A model generated the notes under the pieces. It ran no database searches. It saw nothing but the letters and a program-made list of their open reading frames with translations, and was not told where the DNA came from. Shown here piece after piece: positions 56,618 through 64,000 of a stretch of DNA of 64,000 nucleotides. Source of the DNA: Lachnospiraceae bacterium (lineage in GTDB: Bacteria > Bacillota > Clostridia > Lachnospirales > Lachnospiraceae); NCBI GenBank assembly GCA_014804655.1, contig JAAUZK010000043.1, positions 56,391 through 120,390 on the forward strand, read 5' to 3'. A program made the translations under genes and the position numbers. Position 1 is the stretch's first letter, and every line of letters starts with the position of its first letter.

Positions 56618-57751
56618 ATGAGACAGTCATCAATCATTATTCACAAAGGAGGAAAAGAAGAAAAGTACGAGATCTACGTGGAAGATTACGTGCTGTCTTT
56701 TTTAAAAGAGGAAACGGGAACATTGGAGTTGTCGGAATTCTTTTTCTACGGATTCAAAGAAAAGTTTGGCAGAAAATATACGATATATGGAGCGGGAAGA
56801 GATAGGCATCTGGAAGTATTTGATAAATACAGTCTGTTGGAAGAGATCGGCTGTCGGCTGACGCAGGCGGGCCCCGTATTTCTGGTCAGAGAAGGAACGG
56901 AAAACTATGAGGTGAAGGGATACGAGGTTTTCTATCAGGATAATGCGCCGATGCAGACTTATCTGATAGAACGGAAAAACGGAAACGGCGGGAAAGACAG
57001 GGACAGCGATCCTGTCGAAGCAGATAGAAGCAGCAGGACAGACCAAAGGAAATGGCAGAGTGCGCAGCCGCAAGCCGTGCAGGGGCAGACGCCCCGCAGA
57101 CAGATATCGCCCAGCACGATTTCCGCCCAGCTTAGTATTATTCTTATGATATTGGTCGCCATTGTTGTCAATTCCACGAACAGCTATGATGAGATGCAGC
57201 AGTTGAATCAGTCGGCTACAGAAGTTTTTTTTGCCATGGAGAATCAGTCGGCGGAAAAAACGAGCGAGGCAGGAGATGGCCGGGGAGAGGTCGTAGTGCA
57301 GCGGGAACCTTCTCAGGAAGAGGATATTCTGAAACTGGCAGCGCTTGAAAATAAAGAACAGGCAGGCGAACCGGAGGAGGCAGCGGGAGAAGAGAAATCC
57401 GAAGAAACAGAGGAGAAATCTTTGGACGAGAATGACAAAAACACGGCAGAGCCTTCCGGGGATTCGCAAGATGATGTGGGCAATGATAATGCGGAAGCAG
57501 ACCGGAGAAATGACGGAGAAGAAATAGGAGAGTCTGAAACCTCTGAGGAAAACTCCGATCAGACCGAAGAAGAGGTGGAGGCGCTTTCCCGCAACGTGGC
57601 AAGATACTATAAAGTGGAGCCCGGTGATACCCTATATATGATCAGCCAGAAAATCTACGGAGATACCTCCCATGTACAGAGAATCTGCGAGCTGAACCAG
57701 ATCACCGATCCAGATCGTATCCGAGACGGACAAAAAATAATACTTCCCTGA
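56618..57751 (+). CDS. LysM-domain protein with an internal TM segment and acidic linker
   Basis: C-terminal YYKVEPGDTLYMISQKIYGDTSHVQRICELNQITDPDRIRDGQKIILP; TM LSIILMILVAIVVN. Start moved from 56570. Confidence 0.85.
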   Translation: MRQSSIIIHKGGKEEKYEIYVEDYVLSFLKEETGTLELSEFFFYGFKEKFGRKYTIYGAGRDRHLEVFDKYSLLEEIGCRLTQAGPVFLVREGTENYEVKGYEVFYQDNAPMQTYLIERKNGNGGKDRDSDPVEADRSSRTDQRKWQSAQPQAVQGQTPRRQISPSTISAQLSIILMILVAIVVNSTNSYDEMQQLNQSATEVFFAMENQSAEKTSEAGDGRGEVVVQREPSQEEDILKLAALENKEQAGEPEEAAGEEKSEETEEKSLDENDKNTAEPSGDSQDDVGNDNAEADRRNDGEEIGESETSEENSDQTEEEVEALSRNVARYYKVEPGDTLYMISQKIYGDTSHVQRICELNQITDPDRIRDGQKIILP

Positions 57752-57786
57752 TCAGATTCATGTTATAATGTACGCGACACCAATGA

Positions 57787-58140
57787 GCAGTGCCACGAAG
57801 TAAACAGACAAAATGGCAGCAAGCTGACAGTTTTGTCTATTTACGGAGTGATAGGGCGAAGCCCGCGAGCGAGATGGAGCAAAGCGGAATCGAGCGTGCA
57901 CTGCGGAGTAAAAAAAGAGCAATATGACAAAATGGCAGCAAGCTGACAGTTTTGTCTACTTACGGAGTGATAGGGCGAAGCCCGCGAGCGAGATGGAGCA
58001 AAGCGGAATCGAGCGTGCACTGCGGAGTAAAACAGACAAAATGGCAGCAAGCTGACAGTTTTGTCTATTTACGGAGTGATAGGGCGAAGCCCGCGAGCGA
58101 GATGGAGCAAAGCGGAATCGAGCGTGCACTGCGGAGTAAA
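57787..58140 (+). repeat. Structured intergenic element, three tandem copies
   Basis: gacaaaatggcagcaagctgacagttttgtc...gatagggcgaagcccgcgagcgagatggagcaaagcggaatcgagcgtgcactgcggagtaaa repeated at 57807, 57926 and 58035. The first copy has the full closing stem GCAGTGC/GCACTGC. Confidence 0.9.
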
Positions 58141-58169
58141 GCCTTACTATTTAGGGAAGAGGAACACCA

Positions 58170-59378
58170 ATGACCAACGTTAGGGACTACCTGAAAAAGA
58201 AAAAAGAAAGAGAAGCAGAAAAACCAAGAATCAGTTATCGTGAGCGAATTAAAAGCCACAAATTTACGATTTTCTATCGATCGATTCTGGTGCTTGTTTT
58301 GATCGCGGCGGTCATAGCGGCACTTTATATTCAATGGAGTAACAAAATCTATACGCAGGTAGCCGAGGTATCTTCCGTGGAGATCAATATCCCGCAGGGT
58401 TCTCAACTGCTTCCGTTTGCAGGATATCTTTTGACTTACAGTAAAGACGGAGCAGGGTGTATGGATATTAAAGGCAATGCAGTCTGGAATCAGACATTTG
58501 AGATGCAGAATCCGATAGTGGATATATGCCAGAATGTAGTTGCGATAGGTGATTACAACGGCAGGAACATATATGTCATGAATACCAGCGGTGTTATTGG
58601 CAGCATCACGACTAATAAACCGATGAGGGATTTCTGTGTAGCAGCCAACGGTGTTGTTGCTGCGGTTTTGGATGATACGGATACCACGTGGATCTATCTG
58701 TATGATTCTCAGGGAAAAGAAAAAGAGCTGGCATATTTTCGTACGACGATGAAGGACAGCGGCTATCCGGTGAAGGTCGCCATTTCGCCGAGCGGGGAGC
58801 TTGTCTGTGTATCTTATCTGTTTGTTGACAGCGGACAGATGAAATCCAGTGTGGCTTTCTACAATTTTGGCGCTGTAGGACAAAACAATACCAATAATTA
58901 TGTCAGCGGCTATGATTATTTGGATACTGTAGTGCCGTTTGTGAGATTTCTGGATAACAGATCGCTGTTTGCGGTGGCGGACAATCGGGTCATGTTATAT
59001 GGCGGAGCGCAGAAGCCGGTCAGTGTGTTGGAAAATTTGATTGATGACAGTGTCCTAAGTGTATATTATGGTGGAGAATATGTCGGCTTGGTATTTAACA
59101 GTACCGAGGAAGGCAGTAGGTATCGGATGGATGTATATCATAAATCGGGAGTGCTGAAACAATCCATTAATTTTAATATAGAATATAGCGATATCATATT
59201 TTATGAGGATCAGATCATCATATATAATGAGGCGGAGTGCTGTATCTATAACAGTAATGGGATGGAGAAGTACAGCGGCAGATTTAATAAGTCAACGCTT
59301 GTGCTGATTCCTCAGAATTCAGCATATCGTTATATGGCAGTGACACCGGATTCTATTGATACCATCGAACTGCAATAG
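58170..59378 (+). CDS. DUF5711-like membrane-anchored beta-propeller-type protein
   Basis: N-terminal TM and WD/PQQ-like repeat pattern; family name from memory. Confidence 0.7.
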   Translation: MTNVRDYLKKKKEREAEKPRISYRERIKSHKFTIFYRSILVLVLIAAVIAALYIQWSNKIYTQVAEVSSVEINIPQGSQLLPFAGYLLTYSKDGAGCMDIKGNAVWNQTFEMQNPIVDICQNVVAIGDYNGRNIYVMNTSGVIGSITTNKPMRDFCVAANGVVAAVLDDTDTTWIYLYDSQGKEKELAYFRTTMKDSGYPVKVAISPSGELVCVSYLFVDSGQMKSSVAFYNFGAVGQNNTNNYVSGYDYLDTVVPFVRFLDNRSLFAVADNRVMLYGGAQKPVSVLENLIDDSVLSVYYGGEYVGLVFNSTEEGSRYRMDVYHKSGVLKQSINFNIEYSDIIFYEDQIIIYNEAECCIYNSNGMEKYSGRFNKSTLVLIPQNSAYRYMAVTPDSIDTIELQ

Positions 59379-59438
59379 GCTGTGCGGTGTATGATGCCAT
59401 GAACAAAAGATATTCAGAACGGGAAAGTTGTGGCTTAC

Positions 59439-59828
59439 ATGACGAGATTCATTTTTGCATTTATCATATTCCTACTATTTGTCTGGAGAATAAAAAGAGG
59501 GTTTCACAACGGAATTATGAAAGAAGTTGTGACACTCCTGTCGGGTATAGTTTCGTTAGTTTGTGTGGTGCTTGTTTTTTTTGCAATCTCCAGTTATCTG
59601 GCGAGAGCAATGAGCACATTGACCGTGTGTGTGATCGGACTGATTCTGATGGGCACTATTTTCAGGGTGTGCAGTCTGATATTCCGACCGATCATGGCTC
59701 TGAGCAATATTTCCATTATAGGCGGATTAGATAAGGTAATGGGAGCCGCCATGGGAATTGTGGAAGCCTGCGTGCTTTCATATCTGGTTTATTATGTGCT
59801 TAACTATATGGGAGTATATGTGCTGTGA
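59439..59828 (+). CDS. CvpA-family membrane protein
   Basis: RIKRGFHNGIMKEVVTLLSGIVSLVCVVLVF..GLDKVMGAAMGIVEACVLSYLVYYVL. Confidence 0.75.
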   Translation: MTRFIFAFIIFLLFVWRIKRGFHNGIMKEVVTLLSGIVSLVCVVLVFFAISSYLARAMSTLTVCVIGLILMGTIFRVCSLIFRPIMALSNISIIGGLDKVMGAAMGIVEACVLSYLVYYVLNYMGVYVL

Positions 59829-59870
59829 ATGTGATTTGGGTCACTGTTCACACGCAATGTCATGATTCAT

Positions 59871-59905
59871 GATTCAAGAAGCCCGACCTTTTCTTGAATC
59901 TTTTA
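59871..59905 (+). terminator. Rho-independent terminator
   Basis: gattcaagaa-gcccgacctt-ttcttgaatc followed by ttttactttg. Confidence 0.75.
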
Positions 59906-60007
59906 CTTTGTCATGGTAGACTGTCAATAAAAGGGATATTTGATCAATATATTACGGGAATAAAATATGTTGTTGCGAATGAGAAAGTATTATAAAGGGG
60001 GAGTACT

Positions 60008-60832
60008 ATGAAGTATAAGGTTCTACTAACGGGGAAAAATGATTCTGCAATCGACGACTTCTTTATGCAGATGGGTGATAATTTTGAGGTTCTGACAACT
60101 TCTACAAGATATGAGGATATCGCCAGGCATATGACTTATTTCGTGCCCGACATTTTTGTATACTGCTTATATAATGAGTCCAGAGATGATATCGTTCAGA
60201 TAGCAAACCTTAAATTCAGATTGTCAAAGGCGAATATTCCGCTTGTCATCATCGGGTTGAAGGAAGACTGTGATGAATTTGAAAGGATTGCAGTGAATGC
60301 GGCAAATCTGACATTGTACAGACCGATGGCTGTGGGCGTTATTCAGGAGAAGTTGATCTCACTTCTGAAGGAGAGACGGTTCTTGGAAGTGGTTGATACA
60401 CAGAGCGCAAATGCAGCAGCCGCACGGAAAGCCGCAGAACAACAAGCAGCACGTAAGGAAGAACCTGCCCAGCGCAAGCATGTGCTGGTAGTGGATGATA
60501 ATGCCATGATGCTTAAGGTGATCAAAGAGCATCTGCATGATAAATATGATGTGGCGACAGCCGCAAGCGGCAAAATTGCTTTGAAGTTCCTGGAGAGGAA
60601 GAGGACAGATCTGATTCTTCTGGATTATGAAATGCCGGATGAAAGCGGTCCTGCTGTTTTGGAAAAGCTACGTGCTTCTGATGAGACGAAGGATATACCG
60701 GTAATCTTTTTGACCGGAGTTACAGAGAGCAAGAAAATAAAGGAGGCTCTGGTACTGAAGCCACAAAGTTACCTGCTGAAGCCCGTTGACCGTGATAAAT
60801 TGATGGCTGCGATTGCAAAAGAGATCGGTTAG
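60008..60832 (+). CDS. Response regulator (atypical N-terminal domain plus C-terminal receiver)
   Basis: VLVVDDNAMMLKVIKEHLHDKYDVATAASGKIALKFLERKRTDLILLDYEMPDESGPAVLEKL. Confidence 0.88.
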   Translation: MKYKVLLTGKNDSAIDDFFMQMGDNFEVLTTSTRYEDIARHMTYFVPDIFVYCLYNESRDDIVQIANLKFRLSKANIPLVIIGLKEDCDEFERIAVNAANLTLYRPMAVGVIQEKLISLLKERRFLEVVDTQSANAAAARKAAEQQAARKEEPAQRKHVLVVDDNAMMLKVIKEHLHDKYDVATAASGKIALKFLERKRTDLILLDYEMPDESGPAVLEKLRASDETKDIPVIFLTGVTESKKIKEALVLKPQSYLLKPVDRDKLMAAIAKEIG

Positions 60833-60921
60833 AGTATGAAAGGAAAGTTTGTGTCGAAGGCGACATGGGGCACAAGTATGACAATCGGTTTGTGGCATAT
60901 ACATAGAGAAGGGATTAGCTT

Positions 60922-63654
60922 ATGGACATGAATCGCGAATTAACACTGACAGATTTGATTGACGTGAAGATGCTGCAAAAAATACAGGATAGTTTTGCAA
61001 AAATGACCGGTATGGCGGCTCTTACGACAGATGCAGATGGTGTAGCTGTAACAGAGGGTTCTAATTTTTCCGATTTTTGTATGAAGTATACGAGAACCTC
61101 CAAGATCGGCTGTACACGCTGTGAGCAGTGTGACAAGCGGGGAGCGGAGATGGCGCTTGAAAGTGGCAGATCCGTTATATATGCCTGCCATGCGGGTCTC
61201 ATGGATTATGCGGCACCGATCATGGCGGATGGTAAGCTCGTGGGCTGTTTTATCGGTGGTCAGGTGCTTGTAGAGCCGCCCGATTTTGATCAGGTAAGAG
61301 GTATTGCAGCGGAACTCGGTGTAGATGAGGAGAAGTATATAGAAGCGGCAGGCAGGATTCGCGTGTTGGAGCAGGATACGGTGGATAAGGCTGCCGAATT
61401 TCTCTATACGATCGCAGATGTTCTGTCTGAAATGGCGTACAATAAATATCGTGTCTATCAGGCTAATGATATTATGAAAGCTAATTTGGATCTTGTCAAT
61501 AAATCTTATGAGCGATTGGAGAAGTCAGAGAACATGAAATCGGACTTCCTTGCCAATATGAGTCATGAGATCAGAACGCCCATGAATGCAGTTATCGGTA
61601 TGGCTGAGATGGCGCTTCGAGAGGATCTGCCGCCTGTGGCAAGAGATTACATAGGTCAGATCAAAGAAGCAGGCAGATCGCTGCTGACCATTATCAATGA
61701 CATTCTGGATTTTTCCAAGATAGAATCCGGCAAAATGGATATTACGGAAGTGGCCTATGAACCAATGTCCTTGTTGTATGATGTATCCAATATCATTATG
61801 ACGAGATTAAAAGATAAGGATGTGGAACTGATTCTTGACGTTGCACCGAATCTTCCGAATAAGCTGTGGGGAGACAATATCAGAATTAAGCAGGTGTTGC
61901 TGAATCTTGCAAATAATGCGGCGAAGTTTACCAATCAGGGCAAAGTTACCATGCGAATGGGGTACTACAAGACGACTCCTGATGAGATTCGCCTGCAGAT
62001 TACCGTGGAAGATACGGGAATCGGTATTAAGAAAGAAGATATGGGCAAACTGTTTGAATCTTTTCAACAGGTGGACAGTAAAAGAAACCGTAATATTGAG
62101 GGAACGGGCCTTGGTCTTGCAATCACTAAAAATCTGTTGACGCTGATGAACGGAAGTATCTGGGTTGACAGCGAGTACGGAAAGGGAAGCAGATTCAGTT
62201 GCGTGCTTCCGCAAAGAATCGTGGATGACACGCCCAGCATCGGGATCGGTGAAGCGTCATCTATAGTCGTGGCAGGATTGATCTCCAATCCGTATGTAAA
62301 AGAGAGTTTATGCAATGATGCCGCAAAACTTGGGATAGAAGATATAAGGCTGCTGTCGCTTAATGAGCGTACCGAATTTCCTGATGATAAAAGGATTTTT
62401 ATTTTTATAGAATATCCGCTGTTTACGGATAAAGTCGAGGAGTACGTTCGCAATCATCCACAGATCACCGCTGTGCTGATGCTTGATTTTGATGATCATG
62501 TGGATTATGACATTCCTAATCTTCTTATACTGAGAAAACCGCTTTTTGCTTTAAATATTGCGATGATATTAAACGGAGAGGAACTGCATTTTGATGATGA
62601 AGCGGACGAAAAGGAATTTGACTTTATAGCTCCGGATGCCAAGATCCTTATCGTGGATGATAATGCAGTAAATCTGACAGTGGCAGAGGGGCTTTTGGAG
62701 CCGCTTAAGATGAATGTTGATACGGCGGCAGGAGGAAAAGAGGCTATTGAGAAGATTTCGAAAGCTCATTATGACATCATATTTATGGATCACATGATGC
62801 CGGAACTGGATGGTTTGGAGGCAACACGTATTATTAGGCGTTTTCATCCGGAGTATAACGATGTACCGATCATAGCGCTCACTGCCAATGCCGTGGAAGG
62901 AACGAAAGAGCGTTTTTGCAGGGAAGGCATGAATGATTTCGTGGCAAAGCCCGTAGAACTGCGTATGCTTGTCGCTAAAGTGCGTCAATGGCTGCCGGTT
63001 GAGAAAATTCAGAAGGCATATAATACGATGACCTTCGACCCGGGAATAGAAGAGGGAGAGCAGATCGTTGTAGGTGACCTGAATGTGAAATTTGCCATGG
63101 AATTTCTTGTCAGTGAGGAACTGTTCTGGAAGGTTCTTAATGTATTCTATTTAAGCATAGACAAAAAAGTGAAGTTGATCAAGTCTATGGAGGAAGAGGA
63201 GGACTGGGCGAATTTTACGGTAGAGGTTCACGCGTTAAAGAATTGCGCCAAACAAATCGGTGCCATTTCCTTATCTGAAAAGGCGGCTTTCCTTGAAAAA
63301 GCAGGTAATGCGAGAGATGCGGACACCATACATAAGTATACTGACGAAATGCTGGAACAATATGCGGGTTACCAGGGGATGCTGGCGCCTTTCTGTCAGA
63401 ATGACGAGGAAGAGGCAGAGAAAACAGATGTTTCCGATATTGAGCTGAACAGCTGTTTTGCCAAGATAAGAGAGGCGGTAGAATATCTGGATATGGATCA
63501 GATGGAGGAAGTAATTCATGAGATGGGTCAATATCATTATGATGAATGGCAGCAGGAATTGTTCAGTCAGTTAAAAGATGCCGCGGGTGAGATGGATGTG
63601 GACAGATGTGAGACAATTTTGGAGGACTGGGAGAGACAATTGGCGAGACGCTAA
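60922..63654 (+). CDS. Hybrid histidine kinase: PocR sensor, HisKA, HATPase, receiver, HPt
   Basis: PocR-type Cys pattern (CMKYTRTSKIGCTRCEQCDKRGAEMALESGRSVIYACHAGLMDYAAPI), MSHEIRTPMNAVIGMAEMAL, ILIVDDNAVNLTVAEGLL, HPt VHALKNCAKQIGA. Confidence 0.92.
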   Translation: MDMNRELTLTDLIDVKMLQKIQDSFAKMTGMAALTTDADGVAVTEGSNFSDFCMKYTRTSKIGCTRCEQCDKRGAEMALESGRSVIYACHAGLMDYAAPIMADGKLVGCFIGGQVLVEPPDFDQVRGIAAELGVDEEKYIEAAGRIRVLEQDTVDKAAEFLYTIADVLSEMAYNKYRVYQANDIMKANLDLVNKSYERLEKSENMKSDFLANMSHEIRTPMNAVIGMAEMALREDLPPVARDYIGQIKEAGRSLLTIINDILDFSKIESGKMDITEVAYEPMSLLYDVSNIIMTRLKDKDVELILDVAPNLPNKLWGDNIRIKQVLLNLANNAAKFTNQGKVTMRMGYYKTTPDEIRLQITVEDTGIGIKKEDMGKLFESFQQVDSKRNRNIEGTGLGLAITKNLLTLMNGSIWVDSEYGKGSRFSCVLPQRIVDDTPSIGIGEASSIVVAGLISNPYVKESLCNDAAKLGIEDIRLLSLNERTEFPDDKRIFIFIEYPLFTDKVEEYVRNHPQITAVLMLDFDDHVDYDIPNLLILRKPLFALNIAMILNGEELHFDDEADEKEFDFIAPDAKILIVDDNAVNLTVAEGLLEPLKMNVDTAAGGKEAIEKISKAHYDIIFMDHMMPELDGLEATRIIRRFHPEYNDVPIIALTANAVEGTKERFCREGMNDFVAKPVELRMLVAKVRQWLPVEKIQKAYNTMTFDPGIEEGEQIVVGDLNVKFAMEFLVSEELFWKVLNVFYLSIDKKVKLIKSMEEEEDWANFTVEVHALKNCAKQIGAISLSEKAAFLEKAGNARDADTIHKYTDEMLEQYAGYQGMLAPFCQNDEEEAEKTDVSDIELNSCFAKIREAVEYLDMDQMEEVIHEMGQYHYDEWQQELFSQLKDAAGEMDVDRCETILEDWERQLARR

Positions 63655-63717
63655 ATAAGAGGATGGAATGTAATTTCGGACTACGTGCACCCTTTGCAAA
63701 TTTTTAGATTTAGGATA

Positions 63718-63747
63718 TTGACAAAAGACAAAAAACAGTGATAAAAT
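63718..63747 (+). promoter_or_regulatory. Promoter P1 at right edge
   Basis: ttgaca - 18 nt - taaaat. Confidence 0.6.
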
Positions 63748-63811
63748 AAAAATCTACCGCCCGAAATAATATCGGCCTGAAAAAATAATTAGAAATTTTT
63801 TCAAAAAGATA

Positions 63812-63840
63812 TTGACTGCGGGCTTCCGGTATGATAATAT
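63812..63840 (+). promoter_or_regulatory. Promoter P2 at right edge
   Basis: ttgact - 17 nt - taatat. Confidence 0.65.
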
Positions 63841-63844
63841 ACCA

Positions 63845-64000
63845 ACGTTGCGTGTTTGAAAAACGACAGATACGCAGCACAGAACCTTGACAAATAAACA
63901 GTAATGCAACCCTGAAAATTCTAAGAGAAAATTTTCAGAGAGTATCGGACGATACAACCAAGTATTTGAAGTTAGTTCCGAAGGAACTTACTTCACGGAT
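63845..64000 (+). other. Probable rRNA operon leader (16S gene expected just beyond the window)
   Basis: aaccttgacaaataaacagtaatgcaaccctgaaaa...gaagttagttccgaaggaacttacttcacggat resembles rrn leader/spacer sequences of Clostridia; tandem promoters upstream. The gene itself is not visible. Confidence 0.5.

Noticed and set aside
57781-58140. Possible CRISPR array from tandem repeats
   Set aside because: Repeats are about 110 bp, nearly identical throughout, with no unique spacers and no cas genes.
57841-58173. ORFs in the tandem element (57841..58050 -, 57952..58173 +) and 51077..51594 ORFs on both strands
   Set aside because: Their translations (EMEQSGIERAL / ARSIPLCSISLAGFAL) come from the repeated noncoding element; no RBS or independent conservation argument.
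59387-59734. 115-aa ORF overlapping CvpA
   Set aside because: Overlaps the convincing CvpA frame (59439..59828) and lacks domain features.

Overview
This 64 kb window looks like a Clostridia/Lachnospiraceae-type chromosome segment; that is inferred from gene content and no search was run. Housekeeping blocks flank accessory regions. Left part: sugar ABC ATPase (partial), CdaR-type regulator, large-type SRP RNA on the minus strand, KdpD/KdpE-like two-component system. 5.8-15.2 kb: compact same-strand cluster with a two-domain lysin (amidase + GH24 lysozyme), two DUF2589-like proteins, two small unknowns, a STAS protein, a GNAT-like protein, a Cache/HAMP/PP2C(SpoIIE)/HATPase phosphatase, a degenerate GH73-like protein and an unknown protein with an HExxH motif. 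This is my best candidate for an undescribed system. 15.3-21.1 kb: sugar ABC transporter with YesM/YesN-type regulators. 21-48 kb: AT-rich accessory island with two HipA-like kinases and putative antitoxins, five paralogs of a 'WYEPYKI' membrane protein, a long array of lipoproteins with DxDxDG-type motifs, TetR-CPBP pair, several decayed or split genes, and a Fic protein. 48-64 kb: MATE transporter with tandem hairpins upstream, tRNA-Ser, tadA, pfkA, dnaX, ybaB/ebfC, recR, galM, LysM protein, DUF5711-like protein, CvpA, response regulator, PocR hybrid kinase, and probable rRNA operon promoters at the right edge. The strongest noncoding signal is a repeated structured element with compensatory stem changes at 51.3 kb (one copy) and 57.8-58.1 kb (three tandem copies).
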